64,000 nt of DNA from Talaromyces rugulosus (Eukaryota > Ascomycota > Eurotiomycetes > Eurotiales > Trichocomaceae), in contig NC_049564.1 of assembly GCF_013368755.1 (NCBI RefSeq), positions 690,001 to 754,000 on the forward strand, written 5' to 3'. The notes beneath the pieces were generated by a model. It did not search any database and was not told where the DNA came from. It was given only the letters and a program-made list of their open reading frames with translations. Position numbers and translations under genes: made by a program. Of this stretch, positions 9,918-18,689 are shown one piece after another. Within the stretch, counting starts at the first letter, position 1. Each line of letters opens with the position of its first letter.

Positions 9918-11440
9918 ATGCCGTTCCTGACTTATCCACGCGCCCTCCAGCTGAAGAAAGAACTGTGTGAAACAAATGCGCAGGTGATTACCCCTGATGA
10001 CGAAAACTATGAAGAGGGCATCACCCGTTTCAACGAATCATCCGAGAGGGTAGCCGTAAGTACTTCAATGTCTGTTTTGAAGCCATTCCACTCTTTGCTC
10101 ATATTATTTTAGGGGGCGATAGTCCTGGTTACTTCCACCAGTGAGGTGTCGAAGGTTGTCAGTTTCGCCACGAAACGGTACATCCCGGTCGTCGTTCAGG
10201 GTGGAGGGTATAGTACAAGTGGAGCCTCTTCAACCCACGGCGGGATCGTGATCAATCTGTCTAAAATGTCTAAAGTTGCTGTTGATCCAGCCTCTCGAAC
10301 ACTAGCTGCTCAAGCAGGGGCGACATGGGCAGCCGTTGACAATGTCGCAGCTAGCTCTGGATTAGCCGTTGTTGGATGCACTGTTAACCATACTAGTGTT
10401 GCTGGGACGGCATTAGGAGGTGGATATGGCTGGCTCACTGGACGCCACAGCCTGATAATAGATAATCTTTTGAGCATAAAAATGGTTTTAGCTGATGGTA
10501 GGGTCGTTGATGCCTCCACCACAGAAAACACTGATCTCTTTTGGGCCGCCCGCGGTGCTGGGCAAAGCTTTGGAGTCGCCACAGAACTTGTGTTCAAAGC
10601 CCATCGACAACCTAATCGGGTTTTTGGAGGATGCTTATATTATACCATTGACAAACTACCTCAAATTGTGGAATTTGCCAATCGTTTTGAGCAGTTATCA
10701 ACAGGAAAAGAGTGTCTATTCTTCGGGTTCACCGCGCCAATACTCATGGAGACGACCATGATTATCGTGATAGCGTTCTATAACGGACCCAGCCCAGAGG
10801 CAGAAAAGTTTTTCGAGCCAATACTGTCGTTGGGACCGATTGTTAACGAAACCAGAATGATGCCTTACCCACAAATCAACACATTGATGAACGGGGCCGC
10901 CGAGTATGGAGGACGCAAGAGATTTGGCGCAACAAATATTACTCTTCCACTTCAAGTTGAATTCTTGGAAGAGTTGTATAGGGATTTCGATAAAATTATA
11001 AAAACTTATCCTCGCGTTAACGAGACCGTCGTTGTTTTTCAGTTGATTCCCTATACTGAAATAATCAAAGTACCGAGTGACGCCACCGCTTTCGCGAATC
11101 GCGGCAAGTACTATAACGTTGGCTCAATATTTTGCTGGAATTTCCCTGAGCTGGATAAGAAGATGGGATCCTTGCAGAACGACATGATGAAAAAAATCAG
11201 AGAACGTGCGGGTGCTTTGCAGGGTGGAAAATTGGACGATGGGGTTGGCGTATATGCAAACTATGCTGGTACATAATCCACTTCATCCGGACTAAACTAC
11301 TGCTAAACAAGTTACTAGGAAACGAGGCTAATCCCAGGGAAATATTTGGTGATAACCTTCCCAGGCTGCAGGACCTCAAAATGAAGTACGATCCGGGCAA
11401 CGTGTTTCGCAAGTGGCATGACCTGTTTCTTCGGCGATAA
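9918..11440 (+). CDS. FAD-linked oxidoreductase (BBE-like)
   Basis: Berberine-bridge-type flavoenzymes oxidise alcohols, sugars or alkaloid-like metabolites using FAD. Three exons, 9918-10055, 10113-11268 and 11319-11440, join in frame to 471 aa; introns begin GTAAGT and GTACAT and end TTAG and CTAG. The FAD-binding PCMH domain covers about residues 35-220 with IVINLSKM, LGGGYGWLTGRH and WAARGAGQSFGVATEL; the C-terminal BBE motif is YDPGNVFRKWHDLF. There is no signal peptide, so it is likely cytosolic. The place where relatives carry the histidine that binds FAD covalently (GGGHS) reads GGGYS here (Tyr79), and a Cys occurs in VVGCTVNH where I expect Gly; both readings need an alignment. Such genes often sit in metabolite clusters, but no other cluster enzyme is near. 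It looks intact. Confidence 0.88.
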
Positions 11441-11642
11441 ACTGATTCTGCCATATTATGTTATTTTCATTCGGGAAATTTGTGAGTAGTTTGTATAAAT
11501 ATACTTCCATAAAATATTAATGTTAATTTTCTAAGATTTCTTGCTTGAGCGAGGAGCTTTGTGGACATGATGTTGAGAAAAGTTTGTATCATAAATGAAC
11601 TAAACATGTTTACACACAAATTACGCAATTAGCACAATGTTC
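11441..11642. other. Short convergent spacer
   Basis: AT-rich 3' region between the oxidase stop and the alcohol dehydrogenase remnant. No feature is seen. Confidence 0.4.
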
Positions 11643-11882
11643 CTAGGTGAAGAATCTTTCAACATTAGGCCCAATCGAAACGATCGTACCGACGCCTTCG
11701 TGACCAAGGATTCGACCGTATCCAACGGTTAGCACATTTCCATCGAGAATATGCAGGTCGGTTCCACATATTGAAATTTGGAGCATCCTCACACAATATT
11801 GCATCTGCTGGAGATTGCATCTGTGGCACAGGTTGATCCTGTATTCAAACGAATTCGGACTGGTATAGACCAGCCATCTCAT
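11643..11882 (-). pseudogene. 5' remnant of a zinc alcohol dehydrogenase
   Basis: An 79-residue frame reads like the first quarter of a medium-chain Zn-dependent alcohol dehydrogenase: an N-terminal LVYTSPNSFEYR, then RMLQISICGTDLHIL with the catalytic-zinc Cys, and GRILGHEGVGTIVSIGPNVE with the conserved GHE and GroES-fold glycines. It then ends ERFFT-stop where the family continues with a VGDRV-type strand, and nothing recognisable of the remaining ~270 residues follows downstream. The stretch NLQQMQYCV between start and motif is degenerate. It is therefore a truncated gene body next to the 3' end of the oxidase gene. Function is very unlikely, since the NAD-binding domain is gone. Confidence 0.7.
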
Positions 11883-12450
11883 GGTGTTCAGCGTGTCATG
11901 CTAGGGGAAAGTTGGTATAGACGTCATCTCTACGTTCATATATACTTGCCGCGTCCTCACCTGGCTGTTAGATTTGCCCACACCTCGGGGGATCGACTAT
12001 TTATCCGTGCTTGTACCGTAACTACAGAGGGATGCCGTTTTGGGATTTGTATCTGCGTAGATGGCGAACGTAGACCAGTAATAGTACGAAGAATTCTGTA
12101 CTTATGTGGATCGAAACGTAAATTAGTGGAATAACCAACCATACTCGTCAGCTGGTAGCCACTGGGGAGCAGGACAGTGGAGATCAATCATGTGGAGAGT
12201 CTGAATATATTTACAACAGCAGTGTCATATCACACCACTTCCAGTTTACTAATAAAGTAGCATATGAACATTTGAATCAAAAATAATAAATAGCTAGGCG
12301 CACCGGTCATTCTACTTCGTCAAAATCATAAATTGTATAACTATAAGCCGCAAAATACCCGTTACTAAAAAGCCATATCCGCCATTTTTTTGTTCAATTA
12401 CACGTAGCAGATATCGGATCTCCTATCTCCATTTTATAGCCCGAAATAGA
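11883..12450. other. Intergenic, no gene recognised
   Basis: 568 nt between the dehydrogenase remnant and the short F-box gene. Open frames on both strands (about 76-118 codons) show no family signal. It could hold more of the decayed dehydrogenase locus, but I see nothing readable. Confidence 0.4.
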
Positions 12451-12792
12451 ATGGCCGCGCTTCCTCTTCCTGGGGATATATGGTATCAGGTCTTTATGAA
12501 CCTGGACAACATCGATGACTGCCTTTATCTAGCGCTATCCAGCCGAAGGTTGTATTCCATATTTAATCGGTACCGGCTGCTAATCTTACGATCAGCTATA
12601 GTAAGGAGTCGAGCCTTGTCCTAATTATTGTACTAGCTGACAGACATTCTTTCTCAATAGGTGCAATCACATGCTCAGCAGTACGATATTCGGCTGTGCC
12701 ATTTTACCCGACGTTTACTTGGTATGGACAGCTCAGTACCACCAAATTCGCACTACAGAAGAGGAACATCCTCCTATGAGTCCCGTTATTGA
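12451..12792 (+). CDS. Short F-box-like gene, probably truncated
   Basis: Exon 1 (12451-12600) encodes an F-box-like start: LPLPGDIWYQVFMNLDNIDD followed by LYLALSSRRLYSIFNRYR. It stops exactly at a textbook intron 12601-12660 (GTAAGG, branch-like GCTGAC, acceptor CAATAG) and reads on in frame through exon 2 (12661-12792) to TGA, 93 aa in all. F-box domains bind Skp1 and bring targets to SCF ubiquitin ligases. Fungal F-box proteins of this type are normally several hundred residues, and the next 100 nt still look coding in broken frames (IHWLHMDK, then FIDRRVWDIVALW in another frame), which suggests a longer gene that has lost its reading frame. It may be a pseudogene rather than a mini-protein gene. 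Confidence 0.5.
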
Positions 12793-13485
12793 CTGAAAGT
12801 ATTCACTGGCTGCATATGGATAAGACATAGATAAGACATTCATCGACCGACGGGTTTGGGACATTGTGGCTCTCTGGCAGGGATAAGCGACCCTGCTCGA
12901 CATATCATTCCCCGATCTTACTGCAAATCCCGGTTATTGATTTAGATCATCAAGCCTTGGGAACGAGCCTTTATGCAATTGAGGGGGGTTCTAGAGCAAC
13001 AGCCCGATGTTGACGTGCAGCAAGACTCTTCAAGTTTTTGCATTCGGGTGTGATAACCTCCATGAGAGCGAGACATGCAACGCCGGGGCGGCGCCTGTAT
13101 AGGCACCGCAGCAGGCATAAAAAGGATTCACTAGATCGGTAAGCTTCTTCATCTCTTCATAATCTTGATTGTTGAAGCTCTATGACCTCTCCCATCAACC
13201 TAACCAACATATGCAATAGAGTACAAGTACAAAGCATATCTGATTCGGGAAGTAGATTTCCATGGCTGTAGTGCCCAAATTCTCAATGAGGCCGTCGTGA
13301 CATACTGCTCGATGATGATAGAGAGCTTCTGGGTGTAGAAGTTACGAGAAGAGGTCGCCTTCCTAGTATTTACATCTGTTATATAGCGAGGCTCTTGGTG
13401 ATATGTCTGCGTAATTATTATATTGCTTATCCAGTCCTTCAAAAATTCCACGACCTAATAGTTTAATCACTCTGGCTCGTGTCCT
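12793..13485. other. Intergenic with possible gene debris
   Basis: About 690 nt. The first ~100 nt appear to be frame-broken F-box gene sequence. On the minus strand, 13451-13200 holds an 83-codon frame (FLKDWISNIIITQTYHQEP...SIIIEQYVTTAS) with natural-looking composition but no family I recognise. I call no gene. Confidence 0.35.
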
Positions 13486-14754
13486 TTATTGCCAATTACT
13501 ACTGGCAATCACACTGTCTGCACAGCCCGTCGGCACCTCGTACGATCGATTCGGGTCGTCCTCCCACGTCACCGAACCCGACTGGTCCACATTGATGAAC
13601 TTGTACTCAAACGACGTGCCAGCCGCTAATGACACTGTATAGCTCCACAGAGGGGTTGCACTTGTATACTGCGACGCCGAAAGCGCCGGCGCGGAGTTAG
13701 GGTCCCAGTTTCCGAGCTCAGAAATAGAGCCGGCCACCTTGATGGTCTGCCCGGGAGTGGTTGCGACAAGTTCGTTAAAAGTGACCGCCACGCTAGCCAC
13801 GGGAGTGCTGCACGCTTGGGTAGCTGTGGTGGTTAATGTCGTGGTGGTTAGCTTCGATGTTGTTGCTGTGCTGGTAATCAGAGTTGTCGCTGTGCTAGCT
13901 GAAGTGGTTGTTGTCCCAGAGCCTCCTCCGGTGATTGCAATATCAGCGCAGCCAAGATAATCCTGTCCAGTCTGAAATGAGTTCCACTTCCACGACAGAA
14001 GTGTGTGGTTCGACGAATAATCTGGAATTTTGATCTGCTTGGTCACGGTATACCCCCCCGCAATGGACGTGTAACAGGAATTCAACGCTGCGTTGTCTAC
14101 ACCCTGGCACTTTGGAAGAGTGGAAGCTTCGAAGCCATGGCATGTAAACCAATCATTCCGCCAGCACGGCTCGTCCTCTGTACAGTCGGCACTATAGTCA
14201 CAGGTCTGCCCGTCAACATCATTACAATTCAGTGTTCCGGCAACGAAACAGTCCTCAGCCTCCTGTTTCTCATCGTTGGTGGGGAGGTACGATGGGTCTA
14301 TGAATTTGTCGACAATGTCTTGATTTTGGCAGACGCGGTAGCTGAACATTCCACCGTGGTCACCGTTGGCGTCAACGCACCACTGCACAGTGACAATTTG
14401 TCCAGCAGTATAAGTGGCGACGGTGGAAGAGCCCCAGGCACTTCCGGGCTGGTTGTAGTCTATGGATGAGCGAGCATTGTAGCCACAGGGTCCGCTACGA
14501 CCAACAGCTGCCGCGGTGAGGTTGGGCCATGATGCAACAGGCTCGAGGATGGCGCACTCCGGGCAGGAGTCTAAACTGGCCTGAAAGAAACATTGTTAGA
14601 GACTATATGGGAGGACATCATGGACACCGATGAACCGTCACCGACTACACACCTCATTTCCAAGGCAAGTGCGACTCTTAGGAATGGTCAGGTACCCATG
14701 TCCGTAGACATAGGATGCAAGGCTTAAAGCGATACAAACGGTGAGGCCTTTCAT
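13486..14754 (-). CDS. AA13 starch-active lytic polysaccharide monooxygenase with CBM20
   Basis: AA13 enzymes use copper and a reductant to cleave starch oxidatively, helping amylases on crystalline granules outside the cell. Exons 14754-14653 and 14580-13486 join to 398 aa. An 18-residue signal peptide ends VYG, leaving His19 as the mature N-terminus ([11 protein letters not shown]). His19 and His109 ([10 protein letters not shown]) form the copper brace and Tyr242 ([16 protein letters not shown]) the axial site; in mature numbering these are 1, 91 and 224, which agrees with my memory of the characterised Aspergillus oryzae AA13. The catalytic domain ends near residue 250. A Thr/Ser-rich linker (about 255-290, probably O-glycosylated) leads to a CBM20 starch-binding domain ([26 protein letters not shown]) to the C-terminus. 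The gene is intact and lies between decayed neighbours. A TATA-like box lies about 120 nt upstream. Confidence 0.95.
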
Positions 14755-14870
14755 TATGAATTGCGGGGTCCCGAGACGGACTGGAAGCAGATGGAAGGCT
14801 TGCGAGTAGGAAAATTGAAGGATACTCGAGGCAATTGGATCGTATTTCCACAGAATACATAGCTGCCCTC

Positions 14871-14876
14871 TTTATA
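14871..14876 (-). promoter_or_regulatory. TATA-like box of the AA13 gene
   Basis: On the minus strand the sequence GTATAAAGAGGG lies 117-122 nt upstream of the AA13 start codon, a usual distance for a fungal TATA element of a regulated secreted enzyme gene. This is inference from motif and position only. Confidence 0.4.
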
Positions 14877-16258
14877 CTTGTAGGCCATGCCCATTGAGCG
14901 GAGAAACTCCCCCCTGTTTGATACCTAAAACCCTATCACACATAAGCACGTAGGAAGAAGCTTAAGGATAATCCAATCAGGTTAATATATCTAGCGGTTA
15001 TCAGTGTAACCTCATTGTACTATGAAGACATTCACAGTTTGGCTTGATTTAGAGACACGGCTCCGGTATATAGCCGCGATTGGCTGGCGGAGTTCCGATA
15101 TCTGTCCGTTCTCTGCATGCAGTTAGTCCTCGAATCGGTGTTTTATGACTCTTAGTTTATCTGGCTGCAGGATTGCTCCCGCAAAGAAGCCGACAATCAA
15201 TTCACTGCCGACAGCAGATCGTCGTCCTGATCGTCCTGATCGGCCTGAACACGTGGGCCCTGTTGGCTTGGCTATTTCTTAATGCGACGTTCTGGAAAGG
15301 CCTCTCACAATTCATGTTCGTACAGCAAAAACAAATATTCCTGCCCTGCCATCAATGTAAAGGCCATCGACTTAGCCTGCTAGTTTAGTTTTGCTAACCA
15401 AACGTTAGCGGGGTGCTATGAAACTTGGGCGTCAGCTGATAAGTTTTATTCGGCGTCGCTACGAGAGAATCAACGCCACCCACACGCCACACCGTCCTTC
15501 CAAAACATTAAAGTCAGGAACGAAGCCAATTTATCGGGGAATTTCCCCGCGTTGAGTCAAATTAAGCCGCAGGCTCTAGATTTTTCTTGATCGATGTCTT
15601 TACGTTTTGGCCTGCGTCAATGAGGTGATAATCTGGAAGTGCCGAAAGACGGCTCACGCAGCATCATCGGCAACCTGAATATTGTCTTACATTGCCACCA
15701 GTCTCATCTGGAGGGCATGGCTAGAAGTTACGCCGTATATACGGGGAAATGGGACTGTCACCACCACCGTGGATGCAGCCACCGAGTCCGATGCGAGGAT
15801 CCTGACTGGCAGTCACCGCTCTGCCGTGCCACACTCTAAGGGACTTCTTCTATTTTAGTTGCATACGGCAGTAGTTAGTACATCGGTACTTGATACCCGT
15901 GTACCGGGTCCCATGCTTGTGCGGCAAACGCATCGATGGCAGACCAGTTGTCTTTCATGAGACCTCGCTGTCCAGTTGCGCGAATACGGGCAATGGACAC
16001 AGCGGCCACCAGACACGACGGAATCCTCATATTGTGCTTGTTGCACTCGTCATCGGACACGAGATGGAGGAGAGCAGTGTAGGAGGAAAAATCGCAGGGA
16101 GTAAGTCGGCAACTGAGCACTGAAGGTACCCTGGCCATACAGCTATTTCCATTATAATCTTACTGTAGAGTGATAGAAATAACAATACTGCTGGCTTTTC
16201 TTTTGAGATAATTAGACTAGAAGTGTAGGATGCCAGATAGTATAGGTTCACTCCAGTG

Positions 16259-16312
16259 CTTCTGATAAAAACTAGCAGCATCTCCAATTTGCGACCCACA
16301 TGTCGTTCTGCA
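16259..16312 (+). repeat. Diverged dispersed repeat, copy B
   Basis: Partner of the repeat at 9246-9301: shared CTTCTGATAAAA, then AATTTGCGACCCACA (AATTTACGACCCACA in the other copy), then TCGTT...TGCA. This copy has more C and G at the variable sites. It runs into the left arm of a perfect palindrome. Confidence 0.55.
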
Positions 16313-16328
16313 GAACGACATGTGGGTC
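16293..16328. repeat. Perfect 36-nt palindrome
   Basis: The left arm GACCCACATGTCGTTCTG is followed directly by its exact reverse complement, with no spacer. The flanking bases (C on the left, T on the right) do not pair, so the symmetry stops sharply at 36 nt. The left arm is part of repeat copy B, so the palindrome looks like a head-to-head junction of two repeat ends. Transcribed, it would form an 18-bp hairpin. Confidence 0.9.
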
Positions 16329-16627
16329 TTTTCTTCGTGTTTATGACTTTATGCGAGGCTCGCGAATACAACATGGCGCTCCGTAGCTCGGTCTTGGCCT
16401 CCTAAAACGAGGGGCATCGGCCATCATCTGCCATACGCCACAGGAGAAAGTAACCGTTCAAGATAGCCGGTGTACTCAACTCTCGACATTTACAAAGAGC
16501 ACTGAATTCTATTTGGCGCGAGATCATACACATGACCAGCTAATGGCTTATTATTTAGTGCGCATTGCTCGAGTCTATCTGCCGGCTTAGGCTTATCGGT
16601 AAACTGCTAAGTTAGTTTTATCATGTC

Positions 16628-16805
16628 ATGTCAATCCCGGCCGGTTGCTGGTCGAAAGCTTCAAAGCAACCGGATGGAATCTATTGTAGCTCGTCAATAA
16701 AATTCGATCTCTTCTTTCTTTTATGCAAAATCGAACAGGCAAATTTCACAATGAACGTAGCTTGGGCCATTTGCGCCGGCCCGACGCGATGCCGCTGCCA
16801 CGTAA
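16628..16805. other. Intergenic, no gene recognised
   Basis: Short stretch left of the telomere-like tract. An overlapping 145-codon plus-strand frame (16628-17065) and its antisense frames contain the telomere repeat translated as alternating Leu-Thr and show no other family signal, so I do not call a gene. Confidence 0.4.
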
Positions 16806-16830
16806 CTCTAACCCTAACCCTAACCCTAAC
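16806..16830. repeat. Interstitial telomere-type repeat tract
   Basis: The 23 nt at 16808-16830 are an unbroken run of the CCCTAA telomere unit (three full copies plus partial units), with CT added on the left. TTAGGG on the opposite strand is the standard telomere repeat of most filamentous fungi. A further single CTAACCCTAA lies at about 16890. The tract sits deep inside a chromosome-internal window. Confidence 0.85.
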
Positions 16831-17065
16831 GCCTATTGAAACAATTGACCTTACGCAGTTGACTGATACTTCCCATGACGAGCATATTACTAACCCTAAT
16901 GACCCTTCCAGTACCAATGGCCTGGATGGTTGTATCGGTCTCAATATTTCCAACCAGGTTGTTGTTTCCAACGAGCTGGCTTATCACAACAACCCTATTC
17001 ATCCCAGACACTCCCCCGACTGTATCGAACTGTCCGACAGAAATAATACCACTCAGCATTGCTAA

Positions 17066-17887
17066 TCAAGAGATTGTGTTCACTTTGAAGATTACAATAG
17101 TAACGACAGAGATGTTTTAAAGGTAGCCTTCATTATTATCCACCTCTATCTCTTTTTTTTTTTTTTAACTAAGGTCAGTAGCGTTATAGCTAGTGGCCGC
17201 CAGCCTTATGCTATGTGTTTATTAACAACAAAAATTGTTTACTATTGCTTATCTAATTTAGTCGTATTGTTTAATAAAGACACTCGAGGCTCTTCTGATA
17301 GATACGATAAGAAGGCCAAGATTTTTAGTAGTTTTATATTCAGTAACAGTCGCATGTGCAACATCGATCGACAATTCAAGCTATACAGACGCAATTGAGC
17401 TACTACACTTAACTGTAGGGCACTCAGGTGTTTATATTACCAATTAACCAAAAAGACGTGTACCAGACATGTAGCTTTCACACAAATATTTTATTTTTAT
17501 CCCAAGCTAAATCCAATTGTTAGAAAAGTTTAGTCAAACTTTAGTTGCTTGCATATGTATAACATTTTCTAAAAGTTTTATAGCAATTGATGACATAAAT
17601 GCATGCTGAAATATTTATAAATCTCTAAAGTTTTCTTAAATATTTTTCTGGACGCATACGTGTGTGCCAAAAATAACAATAGTAGGAATCCACATCAAGT
17701 ATAAATTCGCTCAAGAACCAGGTTGATCTCTTCGATTCTTGTTTATTCTCCATCACACACAGTCTATGATTACTCGAGAAAACACTTAGCTATCCTGTCG
17801 TCTTCAGCTGGAATTTCATCACCACCTCACGACTAAAGACACTCCCATCCCTTTGTGGGAAACGACTTTTCCTATATCTCCAGCCGA
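17066..17887. other. AT-rich region, no gene recognised
   Basis: About 820 nt, markedly AT-rich from about 17150 to 17690, with a T14-16 run near 17152-17166 and TA-rich words throughout. Frames are short and lack family signals. The composition is like old mutated repeats in Eurotiales (C-to-T decay), but no element can be recognised. Confidence 0.45.
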
Positions 17888-18073
17888 ATGTCCTCTACCC
17901 TAGACAAATTGGAGTCAAAGCCGAATATGCAAGTCTCTGATATTTTCAACATCGTTCTCGGCGTCTTGAATGTGATGCTGTCTACAATATTTCTTGGCTT
18001 GGTTTGGATGGAGTGCTGGAGAAAGCGACATCGCTCAGTTACAGAATTTGATCTGAATGCTGACCAGTTGTGA
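17888..18073 (+). CDS. Small single-helix membrane protein
   Basis: The first ATG (17888) opens a 61-aa frame: a polar start (SSTLDKLESKP), then a 25-residue hydrophobic helix (FNIVLGVLNVMLSTIFLGLV), then a basic, Trp/Cys-containing tail (MECWRKRHRS) and an acidic end. The basic tail suggests it faces the cytosol. The frame is open a little further upstream but without an ATG. Short single-helix proteins of this look are common, mostly unnamed, in Aspergillus genomes. I do not recognise a family; expression would decide whether it is a gene. It lies upstream of the ankyrin gene on the same strand. Confidence 0.45.
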   Translation: MSSTLDKLESKPNMQVSDIFNIVLGVLNVMLSTIFLGLVWMECWRKRHRSVTEFDLNADQL

Positions 18074-18273
18074 GTAGAAAGTCAAATAACCCCCTTTCCA
18101 TCAACATGGCTCACATAGCTACAGGTCTTGATTCATCAAATTCAATTAAACGTCGAACTTTCTCGGTAGTTTTGGTCATGTGGAATCTTGAGGCTTATTG
18201 TTTAAATAGTAATTTAAGAAATGTGTTGGGAGATAAATATGTTGTCGTGTGTAACGTTGTTTTCGAGTAGTGA

Positions 18274-18311
18274 AAAAGGAATCACCGTAAACTTTTACGG
18301 TAATTCCTTTT
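18274..18311. repeat. Near-perfect inverted repeat (hairpin)
   Basis: Two 18-nt arms, AAAAGGAATCACCGTAAA and TTTACGGTAATTCCTTTT, pair at 17 of 18 positions around a 2-nt CT spacer. It is about 200 nt beyond the stop of the small membrane protein and 400 nt before the ankyrin gene. It could be the folded end of a miniature inverted-repeat element or a 3'-end RNA structure. Confidence 0.8.
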
Positions 18312-18689
18312 AACCTCTCCTTTCTTTTCTTTTCCTGTCAAAGGTGTGTGGTTTGCAAGGGCCCAAGTGTGCTAGCCAGCTCGCACATCTTTGAACGAAT
18401 CAGAACACTAGATCGATAACAAATCGCGGGTCGGAGAAAAGTTTTATTCGCTCATCGTCTGAAAGTTGACCTATCATGACCTGGTTAGAAGTCGGACGAA
18501 GCTGAAAGCAAGAAGACGGCAAGGCTGAGCTAGACTGTGTTGGGCAAGAACGTGCATAAAACTTTTTGAAAAGTTTTGCGTGGAGAAAAAAGTTTCCAAA
18601 TATGCATACGTTTGTTTGGTTTTGGGTTTAAAGATAAAAAGGATGATAGACTGACCTTACTCTGTACACAGGACGAAATTCTTCCTAAT

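Larger units (their letters stand above)
14877..16627. other. Long intergenic region with possible debris
   Basis: About 1.75 kb with no gene I can support. The most protein-like frame is minus 16138-15875 (87 codons, with IRATGQRGLMKDNWSAIDAF), which reads like the interior of a real protein but has no start context, intron signals or family I can name. The region also holds the repeat copy B and the 36-nt palindrome. Confidence 0.4.

Noticed and set aside
9918..14754. A secondary-metabolite gene cluster around the oxidase
   Set aside because: No core synthetase, transporter or pathway regulator is near; the dehydrogenase is a stump.
16628..17065. 145-codon frame spanning the telomere-like tract
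   Set aside because: Leu-Thr repeats are just the translated telomere tract; no other protein feature.
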